From NCBI GenBank assembly GCA_015680685.1, contig MNCI01002155.1:372408-436407 (forward strand): 64,000 bases of DNA. Reading direction: 5' to 3'. Both the position numbers and the translations under genes were made by a program. Of this stretch, positions 48,559 to 59,514 are shown in pieces; positions within the stretch are counted from its first letter, which is position 1; every line of letters begins with the position of its first letter. Below the pieces are notes generated by a model. That model ran no database searches, had not been told where the DNA came from, and saw only the letters and a program-made list of their open reading frames with translations. Origin of the DNA: Gnetum montanum (Eukaryota > Streptophyta > Gnetopsida > Gnetales > Gnetaceae).

Positions 48559-48620
48559 CAGTCGCGTGTGAATGCCCATGATTCACATGGTTGGGCATAG
48601 GGGTACCTAGCCACTCATCA

Positions 48621-48640
48621 TTGGCATTGTTGCCGAGGAC
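48621..48640 (+). promoter_or_regulatory. primer-binding site of element D2
   Basis: TTGGCATTGTTGCCGAGGAC, closest in this window to the TGGCGCCGTTGCCGGGGA tRNA-Asp site (about three changes). Confidence 0.8.
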
Positions 48641-48783
48641 TGTTAGTCTTACATGTGCCATTTAACCTTAGAAAAATTATCATTCACATCATTGGAACAA
48701 ACCCAGGATAGTAAAATCTACGCACGCTAGGTAGACTAAGTAAAAAGTAAGGTACACCAACTAGTGATCATCTAACATCCAAC

Positions 48784-50650
48784 ATGTCTTCTTCTCATAG
48801 GCGAGATGGATCCAACCCACAAGTGCCACAAGAATGTTGGGTGGTATACACACATCCAGATGAATATGTATCTGACTTCACCTTCATCCTACATCAGGAT
48901 GAACATTTGTGTTGGCGGGACATGGAAGGTAACATCATACTACCACTTGACTGATCGGCTCCTGGAATGCTGTTTCACAATCTTACCAGACTAGGAATTC
49001 AGGACCGCGGTGTGGAGTACATCATGGAGGACCATGACTACTGGGACTATCATCCCACTGAGGCCCAACAGGTACGAGACTAGCAGTAAGAAAAATAGTA
49101 TGAACACATGAAGGGGAAATAGTTCAATAACCCCTTATTCTTACAAGGGCTATAGGACGATGAGGAACCTATCTTTCAAAATTCCCATTCAGCCGAACTT
49201 CCTCTAGGGCATCAGATCATTTAGTCCATCATCCAGAATAGGCAATCAAGTGACTGGGATCCCTAGGAGGATGGAGGATCACGTAGGAGAGGTCACGGCA
49301 CAAGCAAAGATGGGCAGGAAGATCGAGGTTGTCATCAAAGTAGAGGGGGAGATCGACACTGGGGTGGTGCTGATTCCTCTCCCTCTTCTCCATCTTCTCG
49401 CTCCCCTCTACCTTCATCTAGTTCAGACTCTGATCATAATCATGGTAGAAAGGAGAGAGGTGATGGTGGTCATAAGGACTGAAGGGAATGGCATGAGGAA
49501 GCATGTGACCAATGATGTGAGGCTCATTGTCATGAAAGGAGAGGTAGCTAAAATCATCATAGACATCGTGACCTTCAGTAGGACTATGACTCAGATGAAC
49601 CATTTTTGGTGATTCGAAGCATGCTCCATATCGTCAAGGCAATTCAGATACCCAGTAGGCACTTGAAAGATAGCCGAATCAAACACATTGACATGAACAA
49701 CATCCCCAGATTTGAAGGGGGATACAATTGTGATCCGCAAACTCACCTATAAGCGTTTCATGATGCTTGCACCCTACAGAACATCGATAATGATTGGCAA
49801 AAACTTAAGATGTTCCCTCACACACTCATCAAAGAAGCAGAGAGCTGGTACTAATCTTTGGAACCGGAATCAATCAGAAGATGGAGTACGATGCTGGAGA
49901 TCTTCAATGACAAGTATCAAACCTACTCTAGAGTGGGGAACCTGAGATGCCAAATCTAAGGATGGAAGCAAGGTAGTCATGAACCCTTAGATGCAGCCAT
50001 GAGCATATACTACTCACTATTGCATCGATGCCCTGGTCATGGCTACTCTCAGCGGGCACAACTTTGCCATATCATTGATGGGATCTACTTTGAAACTAGA
50101 AAGACCCTTGGCATGTATACCCAAGGACGACTATTAGAACTAAGGGTCCATCAACTATAGTGCCTAATTGAATAAGTAGCTAAAGAAGAGGGGGAACTTA
50201 GAAAGAAGGAAAGTGCAGAGGAGTTTAATCGAGATCCCTCCATCAAAAAGAGGGAAATCCGATTTTCTGAAGATGAGGAGGAATCACCACTGGATGAAGA
50301 AGTGATTCAAAAAACCTTGCCCCTACAAAAATTTTCCTCTGAAATATCGACAAAGGTTGACAAGATGTGGGAATCTTTGGACAAAAAATTTCAAAGTATT
50401 CTAAAGATCGTAGAGGATTCCAAAGAGCAAGGTAATGATCATGATTGGCATAGAAAGAAGGAAGCTGAACGTGCCCACCATAATGGTAAGGGCAAAGGTG
50501 TTGTAGCAGAATAGGTTGCAGAATCTGACACATAGGAAGATTATGAATGTGACATATGCTAATACGAACATCCTAAAGGGTGTTATCCCGTGGTGTCACA
50601 TCTACAAGAGTCTGGGGTATATGTGTTTAATCCTCGCTTGGCCAATAGGC
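48784..50650 (+). pseudogene. gag of element D2
   Basis: MSSSHRRDGSNPQVPQECWV start. Same layout as D1: acidic N-terminal segment, Ser/Asp/His-rich stretch, Gag core (49800-50110: QKLKMFPHTLIKEAESWY, EPESIRRWSTMLEIFNDKYQ), lysine-rich helix (50302-50514) and zinc knuckle with its second Cys followed by a stop (CDIC-stop-YEHPKGC, about 50546-50585). Multiple stops at former Gln/Trp codons. Confidence 0.82.
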
Positions 50651-51239
50651 AAACACCCCGAAGGTTGTCTTACCCACAAGGAAACCCTAGGTAGTTCCAC
50701 TAGTAGCAAGGATATTATCCAAGTGGAGCACCACCGCAACCTTACGAATACTTTTAGTAGTGGTAGCACCCACAAGCGTGGAGGATTCCACCTCCAAGAT
50801 AGTAGTACCCTTACCGACAGCCAGATCCCTATGGGTACTACGTTCAGCAACCAGTCTCTCCACAGGACTCTTCCAGTCACGCAACCTTTCAAAATTACTA
50901 CCACCCCTGGAATATTTCCAACCACAGTCTCTATCACCCATGGGGGAAGGCCTACATCTCCACTATCCTCCATCACCTTCTCCTATCATCCCTACTCAGC
51001 AACACCCCACTCGGTTACCACTTGCTCCACCTATGCAAGGGGAAATCCCACCATAGCCACAGTAATGCAATGCTACGAGGGCTATCAACCTATAACCAGC
51101 TCCTCAACTGAGTGGACCGGAAGTGAAGCCATAGAAATGTCCCTTTTTCTGGCCCAATAACCTAAGCATACCCTCACACACACCTATGGCTAGTGCCTCT
51201 GAACCTCAAATCACCTCCACTATTCCACCCTTTGAGTAG

Positions 51240-51830
51240 CCTTCAAACCAAACGCCCTCTAACATACAAATGGTCATGCACTCACATGTAGTGACCGACT
51301 GGATAAAGGCAGGTCATCTTCCCTGAAAATTGACTGATCCAGGAAGCCCCCTCATTTATCTTCAGGTGGCAGGAAATGATCCATGTAAAGCTCTTCTAGA
51401 TTCAAGGTCAGGAGTCAACCTGATTTCACATGACATGTACAAGACTTGGAACCTACCCCTGTTAAAGAAGAGAAACATTTGGCTCGAACTAGTAGACTAA
51501 TCCATTATTGTTCCCTTGGGATTAGTGGAGGACATTGTGACCATCGTTTGTGGGTGGTCCTATCCTACTAATTTCCTTATCATCCGTGTTGAGAATTGCA
51601 AGGGAAACTTTCCAATCATAATGAGAAGAGCCTGGCTAAGCACGGTGGATGCAAGACTAGGACTCTGAGATCTTTCCCTTGAAATTTCAAAGGAAAATCC
51701 TTTTGGGAAGATCGAGAAGAAGCACATTCCATGCATCGCATACAGTGACTCTGGGTGCAACTGTGTGCAGCAGCTGTGGTCCGCTAAGTGGACATCTATT
51801 CAAGCATGCAGTCAGTGTACCAAGAAATCA
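51240..51830 (+). pseudogene. protease of element D2
   Basis: VAGNDPCKALLDSRSGVNLI: the catalytic Asp-Ser is kept but the following Gly is Arg. Then MYKTWNLPLLKKRNIWLELV, PIIMRRAWLSTVDARLGL and linker CIAYSDSGCNCVQQLWSAKW. The stop at 51237-51239 upstream is shared with D1. Confidence 0.8.
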
Positions 51831-53575
51831 CAAGTCCAACAATGCCTATACGCAGCAGCCACAAATCAAGAAGGCACCCAGTGGTTGACCATCGATCCTA
51901 CTAGCAGCACTCTGTGCATGGAACCATTTGAGGGGCTTGTGCGCACCTACATAGAAAGCATGGATCATTTGAAAAAGGTTCATCAACAACTATCCACTGT
52001 CGATGACCATGATGATTAGGGAAAGTTGCAAATCCTTGAAAGTTTCAAACAAGAGCCCTTGGAACTCAAAACCTTACTGGCCCACCTAGAATATGCATTT
52101 TTGCATAATAGAAAACTAGTGATTATTAATTCCACCCTTGCTCCTGAACAAAAGAGAAAGTTGCTGAAGGTGGTGAAAAAATGGGAAGCTGCTTTTGCAT
52201 GATCATATCTTGAATTAACAGGAGTGGATCCCAGGGTTTGCCAACATTAGATTTATATTGATCCCTCCATGAAGTGACAAAGACAACCACAAAGGCAATT
52301 GAACCCCAAATTTAAGTAGGCCATCAAAGATGAAATCGAGCAGTTGCTAAAAGCAAGATTCATCTACTCTATTGCCGATAGCGAATGGGTTAGTCCACTC
52401 ATTATTGTGCCAAAGAAGGGTGGCAAATGGAGGGTCTGTATAGATTTCCGATTGCTCAACATGGCTACCTTCAAAGCTCACTTCCCACTCCCATTTGTGG
52501 ACCAAGTGTTGGATACTATTGTGAGGCATTGTTATTATAGCTTTTTGGATGGTTACAATGGCTATAACAAAATCCAAATTGTGCTAGAAGACTAGGCCAA
52601 GACAACCTTCACAAGTCCCTAGGGGACTTTCGCATATAAAAAGATGTCTTTTGGCCTGTGTAATGCACCTGCCAATTTCCAACACCTTGTCCTCAGCATC
52701 TTCCAGCAACAAATTGGCAATGGGGTAGAAGTCTTCATAGATGACTTCTCTACCTATGGGGCCACGTTTGATCAGGCCTTGGACCGCCTTGAGTAAGTTT
52801 CGAAAAGATGTGTGGAAACTAATCTATAGCTCAACTGGTAGAAAAGCCACTTAATGATCCAAGAGGGCATTGTGCTAGGGCACCATATTGCACAAACAGG
52901 GATTAGCATGGATCCTAAAAAAATCAAGGTCATCAAAGAAATTACCAGGCAACCAAGCACTATAAAATATGTTCGATCATTCCTTGGCCACACTGGTTAC
53001 TACTGGTGCTTTATCAAAAATTTCTTGAAGATCGCCAAGCCATTAGTGGAACTCACAAAGAAAGATGCTCCATTTTTCTGGACCAGGGAATGTGAATCTG
53101 CATTCCAAACGCTTAAACAGAAACTCTTAGAGGCTCTAGTTCTATGGGCACCTGACTAGTCTAAGCCCTTCCACATCATGATTGATGCATCCAATTATCC
53201 ATTGGGAGTCATGCTTACACAGTGGGACGATCAAAAACACCCATACTATATTCACTGTGCAAGCCATAGCATTGTGGGTGCTCAGCTTAACTACACCACC
53301 ACCGAAAAGGAGTTGATGGCAGTGGTGTTCGCCTTGGAAAAATTTCGACACTATGTGCTTGAGTACAAGGTGTTCGTGCATACCAACCACAGTGCCATCC
53401 GGTTCCTGATGAACAAACCAACAGTGAGCCCCCGTATCATACGATGGTTGGTGATTCTTCAAGAATTTGACCTCACTATGGTAGATCAAAAGGGAACTGA
53501 GAATGTGATCCCTGACCACTTGTCTCAGCTACGATGGGATAACATAGAACAGGAGGAACTACTCTTCGAGTAATT
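51831..53575 (+). pseudogene. reverse transcriptase and RNase H of element D2
   Basis: The linker is well preserved (QCLYAAATNQEGTQWLTIDP, LAPEQKRKLLKVVKKWEAAF). RT: SEWVSPLIIVPKKGGKWRVC, FPLPFVDQVLDTI, YYSFLDGYNGYN, FGLCNAPANFQ and an intact active-site FIDDFSTYG (about 52731). RNase H: FHIMIDASNYPLGVMLTQWD, TTTEKELMAVVFALEKFRHY, HTNHSAIRFLMN, VIPDHLSQLRWDN. A 131-codon open stretch covers nearly all RNase H (53178-53573). Stops at former Gln/Trp codons break RT. Confidence 0.87.
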
Positions 53576-54952
53576 TCTAGATGAACTTCTATTTGTAGGA
53601 GTGGTTGATACATAGGTGCCCAAAGAATCACCTTGGTTCAACCACATCTTCACCTATCTCACAACCTAGGAATTTCCAAAGGAGTGGGACCATCAGCAAA
53701 AATAATAGTTTCTCCATAAGGCTAAGTGCTTCATGGAAATCAATGGCCACCTTTATAAGGTGTGTGTAGATGGCCTAGTTCGATGGTGTGTCCTTGATGA
53801 TGATACACTGCGCATCCTCCAAGATGCTCATGAGGGCTCTTGTGGGGGCCACTATGCTGGATGACACACGACCATTAAGATCCTACTTGCAGGATATTAC
53901 TGGCCTACAATTTTCAGGGACACACAATGGTTCGCCCGCTCCTATGAACGATGTCAAACAGATGGTGGGATGACTGCATGAATGGAGGGACCTCAATAGT
54001 GGATCCAACCACTGGAGCCCTTCGACATCTGGGGCATCCACTTCATGGATCCCATCACACCCCTGTCCAATGAGAAGGTGTATATCATCGTCACTGTGAA
54101 CTACTGCACAAAGTGGGTAGAGATGATAGCCATCGTCGACTATTCCTCAAACACCACCACATGATTTTTTCAACAGCAAATCGTCAATAGGTCTAGAGTG
54201 CCACGTGCACTCATCTCAGACAATGGAACACATTTCACAAGCGTAACTTTTCATAAACTCATGCAACACTTGATGGTTACCCTTAAATTTACAACACCTT
54301 ATCACCCCAAAGCCAACAGGTAAGCCAAAGTCACCAATAGGGATATCACCAAAATCCTCACTTGAACCATCAGTAAATATAGGAGGGACTAGAGCACCAA
54401 ACTTAACGATGCTCTCTAGGCCTATCGCTCCACTTGGAAACTTCCTATAGGTTACTCTCCCTATGAGTTAGTGTACGATAAGCTACTAAAACTCCCAATC
54501 TAGGCAAAACTCTAGATACTATCTACAGCTCGTGACTTAGATCTTGACCTACCACTAGCATAACGTGAATGACTTATCAACCTAAGTGTGCTAGATGAGA
54601 ATTGATTAGTGGCCCTGTCCTCAAATGAGATCCACAAGGCCTACAATAAAAAACATCATGATCTTAGGATTCAGAAGGTAACATTTAGATGTGGAGCTAA
54701 GGTACTCTATTGGAACCCCACACACATACCACAACCAACCAAGTTTCAAACACTGTGGAAGGGACCTTACAATGTCTCCGAAACCTTCCCATCTAGGGCC
54801 TTGCTTATACAAAAACCTGAGGACCCCACTAGAATAAAATTGGTCAATTGGCAACAATTAAAGCCTTTCCGTGAAGTCCACCTAACCAATGTTGCCGCCT
54901 CATCATCACCGGGACAGCCTCGTTCCATTTTTTGTGTCTCCTCCTTTCTGCC
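53576..54952 (+). pseudogene. integrase of element D2, catalytic Glu lost
   Basis: H2C2 region (53760-53970: DAHEGSCGGHYAG, YYWPTIFRDTQWFARSYERC) again has Tyr for the first Cys. The core shows VTVNYCTKWVE (first Asp changed to Asn), ISDNGTHFTS (second Asp kept) and AKVTNRDI with Lys at the catalytic Glu position (codon AAA near 54328), as in D1. The C-terminal part is open for 124 codons (54609-54983: IHKAYNKKHHDLRIQKVTFR, GAKVLYWNPTHIPQPTKFQ). Confidence 0.85.
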
Positions 54953-57013
54953 CAATCGTGGGGGAGACCGTCCTCCATGCTAATCCATTCTACCAAGCTC
55001 CCCATTGTTTTTGGAATTTTTTATTTTACACCTTTTTAATTTTCAACATCGTTCGTACGTTTTCCAATTCTTACTAAATTTTCCTTTCTTTAATTACTTT
55101 TCCATTTCTTCATTACTCATTTATGCATGTGTGTGTTTAATTTCCAATCGGTTGCTAATAAGTTGTCTTATCATCATCAGGTATGGCGCGGATGGTTTTC
55201 ATTTCTATGGGTTGCGTGAAATGGTCCACCTAGTTTATTTTGCTCCCGCCCTCACATTGTTGTTCTTGGACTTTACATCTATTTTCATCTCATAAAATTA
55301 GCAATGAGTCCACGTCATCCACCCATTCATCCACTCCATGGTTTTCCTTCCTTTGGAAACATGCAACCCCTTCACTTAAAAACATTTTAATTAATGTGTG
55401 GCTTGTGTAGTTTCTAGACTCGGGGATGACCCAATGGTTTGAATAGAGTGCAACTTCAAGGGGAATGCAACATTCATCGTCTTCTTCTATCCCCTGGGTT
55501 TCTGGTGTGTCCTTACGGATTTCTTACCACTCCACATTCTTCTCTACAAGGAAGCTCCTGGGCAATTTGGCCTTGCATGGTGTGGTCCTCATTGCAAAAA
55601 TTCAAAAAAATACATGCAGAATCAAAGCACACCCCTTGGTCGAATGCATGCAACCAAGCATGGGTCTTTGCATGGTGTGGTTCCCACGAAATAACAAGAA
55701 AAACAAAAATAAAAACCTAACTATGTGGGAATTCAAAGCACACCCCTTAGACTGCCTCTCATGGGTCACGAGCACTAGTTATGGGACTCACTCCGTCCCC
55801 TCTAACTTAGTCCCATTTCACTTCCTTCCTCTCACACCTGTTGGAGTGGTGGTTCTCTGTGGATGCATTCTTGTATATTTAGAGGATGGACGAGGCTTCG
55901 CATGTTGTTGTGATGTCACTATATGTGGTTGGTTTTGGGTCTGAACTCAGGAAAGGTCCTACTAGGTCACTTAACCACAACTTCACATGGGGTTTCATGT
56001 GACCGATGATTGAAATTCCAATTCTCTCGCCTCTCTCTTCACCCATTTCTCTCCATGACTCACCTCACTGCCCATCTTATATTTTGAAAGTTTGTTGTGA
56101 TTTCCATGAACTTCTCATGCCTCAGTAGGTTCTCATGGATGGGAGTATTAACTTGTGATCATCATTTCTTGGCCCCAAGGCCCACGGACTCCGATGTTGA
56201 GGATATGCAAGGGCTATTGAGGCTACTGCCTACTATGGGGAGGACCCACTTGCATATTCTTGGTCCTATTTGTTAGCCTTCCATCCTTTTCATTTCGTTG
56301 GTTGATTATTTTCATGATACCCATCACTCAACTTCTTCTCCGTGGAGTTCTTTTTCACCACACTCTCCTACTTTTTGACTCTCTTTTGCACCCCACTTAC
56401 CTTCCTCTTTCTCTTGGCCCAGTTCCTGGTCTCTCAAGCTCTTCAACTGCCCCAATTTGGTGTTTTAAATTGATTTTTTGGGCTTTCTTTTGTCAAGTCA
56501 ACATTGGTTAATGGGTGCGACCCCCTACGTATACGGGGCCCCGTATATGCAGCCCCCTGCATATACGCGACCTCGTCGACGTAGCACAAAAACCTTATAT
56601 ATACCCCCGTTGCGCATAACATTTTGCTCATTCCACAAACAAATTGGGGGGAGATTTTTCATTTCTTCTGCATCCACTCTTCTTCCAAGCACTTACATTG
56701 TCTACCGCTCATCCTAATCTACCTATCCTTCCCCTCTTTACCAATTGGAGGTATGCTCTCAATTGTGGGGGGGTGAGGCTTACTAAAAATTAATTGATTA
56801 AGACTTCACGCCTCTTACAAGAAGAAACGAAAACAATAGTTTAAACTCCAACTTATCCCTTATTGTTTTTTGTTCTAACCCATCAACTAATACTTTGGGG
56901 GATTTAATGGGATGCATGTGCTAGCACCATAACTTAGTCAAACTGAGAAGGTGTATGAGGACCATTTTGAGTAGCTTGTGCATAATCTAATTAGTGGTTA
57001 TGGTTGATTGTAG
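54953..57013 (+). other. non-coding spacer of element D2 between pol and aORF
   Basis: First polypurine tract (54953-54968), T-rich tract (55015-55135), CTAATAAG and TCATCAGGTATGG (55153-55187, acceptor-like), two A-loop hairpins (55572-55640 and 55665-55750), conserved block (56227-56256), internal promoter (56515-56606), second polypurine tract (AATTGTGGGGGGGTGAGG, 56761-56778), CTAAT (56988-56992) and acceptor AG (57012-57013). Confidence 0.75.
56521..56606 (+). promoter_or_regulatory. candidate internal promoter upstream of the D2 aORF
   Basis: Perfect palindrome TATACGGGGCCCCGTATA (56530-56547), an overlapping inverted repeat CGTATATGCAG/CTGCATATACG (56542-56567, 4-bp loop), a CCTCGTCGACGTAGC motif (56571-56585) resembling the D1 LTR U3 (ACGTCGACGCAGCC) and the CTCGTC repeats of the element A LTR, then a TTATATATAC box (56595-56604), about 420 bp before the aORF start. 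Confidence 0.48.
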
Positions 57014-59514
57014 ATGGTACCGAAACCAAGGCATCCAAGGGGAGAAGGACTATCACAACCTAGGGACAAGCATCCGCGAACAGAAAAGGGATGAGGTATG
57101 CAGCACCCAGAGCATGTGGAGGTCTCTTATGCAGCTAGCCCTCTCCGCGAAGGACCTGATGTGGAATTTGTCCATCAGATTCCCAAAGAGGAGATTTCCA
57201 GCAAGCAATCGCAAGGGGATGAGACTCTAGGGATAGCACCACGGCTTGAGGTCATCCTGACCCAAGCATGTCTTGATGCTATCAAGCCACGGGAAGTGCA
57301 ACGAATGGTCCTGCAAGAGTTAAACTTTGGACCATTTCTCTAGAATGCACCAGAAGATGTGAAGCTTCAATTGCAAAATTCTCCTATGTGGCCAATCATC
57401 ACATCTAGTGGTGAATGGTACTTAGGAGAGACTTATCTCTTCTGGACAAATCGGCAACTGGGGTCTAGATTAAGAATTAAGGACATCTATGTCTCTTACT
57501 CTGCAGAAGTAATTACGCAAGCTCTGGGGTTGCCAGAGACCAAAGCTGATGTGGCAGAGATCCCAAAGCAAGCAGATCCTAAGGTAAAATGGGAGTGGAT
57601 CAGGCAATGCTATGGGGTGGATTGCAAAGAGTTCAGCACTCTGATCACCGTGGAGAGAGTGTATTCAAAAATGTTATCTTACTACCTAAACCCAATGGTG
57701 AGACCTAGCAAACTCACTACCTTCTCCGCTCGTGCATGTGCTGCCTTAAGTGGGAAATTCCCAATGAGCCTACCACAATTGTTATTCTTGGAAATTGAAA
57801 AAAGGTTCGCTGAAAGCGAACGTGGAAGGCAAGCTCTCCCCTTCCCCTACCTAATCAGAAAGTTATGCAAATGGGCAGGGATAGCAGGGTATGCCAATGA
57901 TACACTCCGACATGCCCCAATTGCCTCATGGCAGGAAATGATGAAAGATAAGACTCCAGCCATCACACAAACTGAGAAGGAGCAGCAACCACCTCCATCG
58001 CCTGCGCAAACAACGAGGTCGGGTTCGCAAACTAGTGCAGAACATATACGTGAAATCCAACAATTGCTCTTAAGCCAACAAGAGCAATCTGATCAGTGGA
58101 GGAGAAGACCCTTCAGTGTATCGCTCTGCAATGAGCCATCTAGAGCAAGTGGCTCGATCAGCAAGTTTGCTAGAAAGAGTAGGGCTGATGTTCTCTGTCA
58201 CCCGAACACAAGTACTTGCAAGAACTGATCCTAGTGTTCGGGAAGTAATGATATCCACCCAACAATTATTTCCTAAAATTTTGGGAAATGCTGCTACTTT
58301 CACAGTACACTTGGAAGATGGCAAGGGAACGACAGTCTTGGATAGGAGATTGCAGCCGAAGTGGTTGTTGACACGATTGCTACGACCCTCAACACACCGA
58401 TGACACCTGTACCAAATGTACATGGACTTGAAGATGTACAAGCATCTACTGGGACTTCACATAGCAGGATCGATGTAGCCCAACATGAAGAACTGTTAGA
58501 CCGACTAGTGGGAACCGGGCAACTGCTTCCTGATGTCTTTGACCTTCCGGATAACATCACTGCAACCTAATCGAAGTTGCTCTCAGCAAGGGATAAAAGC
58601 CTCATCTTGGAAGGGCAACTTGAAGCTGCTCAAGCCAATTGTCAATGCTTGCCAATAGAAGTCATCTAATTAAGGACCCAACTTTCCAATCCAACTCTCC
58701 TCAACCGTGAGCTCACCAAAGACGAAGCTTTTCAACAGCTTCAAGTCAACTTCAGATAGTTGAGGATGAGCGAGAGTCAGCGATCCTTGATAACTCCTTG
58801 GCAGATGCTCATGCATATCATTTAAACAAGGACTTGATAGAGGTTCTCCAGGAGAATGTCAGGTTGACTACGGAAGTCCATCATTTGCGTAATGTTGGTG
58901 CTGAAAATGAGCACATGAAAAACTTTATTCACCAACAGCAGGAAAAGCTAGCCAAGGTGAATGTTGATGTGAGGAAGTTGGCCGTTGAAAATCAAAATTT
59001 GTCTATGGAGGAGGCTCGAACCTTGTGACAAAAATCAGCCATTGAAATCGCTGCTTGGAAGAACAAAGCCCTTAAGTTTGAAAAAGTTAAGAATCATTAC
59101 AGGGACCAAGTGGGATTGCAAAAGGAAGTGAATGAGAAATAGATTCAAGTCACAAACGCTAAGATGAACCAAGCACTCCAGTAGCTCCAAGAAGGAGGCG
59201 AGGTATGGCAACCTATCTTTGATGGGTTGAATGCCTACAACCAAGCTGAAATCCGCCTCAAGGAACTGCAAATTGAAGAAATGACAGAGTACATGGAGCT
59301 GGCCAACCTTTACTATGCAAACCTGGCTATGCTAATAGCTAGGAGACCGTGGTCTGACCTAGAAAAGCAAGTGGCCACCTCATATTCTTTATACGAGGGC
59401 GAGTTCCAACTGCACAAAGTGACAAAACAAAAATTGGAAATAGAAAATGCGAAACTCAAGGTTCTCCGCACACATTTTGAAGGACAACATGCGATCGTGG
59501 AGAACTTGGCCTGT
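57014..59514 (+). pseudogene. aORF of element D2, interrupted by element F
   Basis: ATG at 57014 directly after TTGATTGTAG. Start MVPKPRHPRGEG, then the first domain in a 289-codon open stretch (57359-58228: SGEWYLGETYLFWTNRQLGS, VERVYSKMLSYYLNPM, RACAALSGKFPMSLPQLLFL, ALPFPYLIRKLC, AGIAGYANDTLR). A frameshift near 58130 leads into the second domain (MSHLEQVARSASLLERV, TFTVHLEDGKGTTV) and the HEELLDRLVGTGQLLPDVF helix (58480-58560). The coiled coil (58600-59514) is in pieces, including MTEYMELANLYYANLAMLIA. The tail is cut by F. Function unknown. Confidence 0.82.

Larger units (their letters stand above)
47739..48620 (+). repeat. LTR between D1 and D2, U3 mostly missing
   Basis: It begins within U3 about 25 bp before the TATA box (CTATAAATAAG near 47762) instead of at TGATGA and runs to CACTCATCA at 48620, where a good primer-binding site follows. 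It therefore acts as the 5' LTR of D2. Two single-N joins lie in it (47977 and 48558), each flanked by the same 40-47 bp on both sides, which lengthens it artificially by about 90 bp. Confidence 0.8.
48621..59514 (+). mobile_element. Ty3/gypsy element D2, full gene set, inactive
   Basis: Same order as D1, shifted by about 11,960 bp: primer-binding site, gag, protease, RT, RNase H, integrase, spacer, internal promoter and aORF. It is interrupted in the aORF coiled coil by element F at 59515; the last five bases, CCTGT (59510-59514), should be F's target duplication. Text before the break matches D1 at 47500-47535. Confidence 0.87.
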
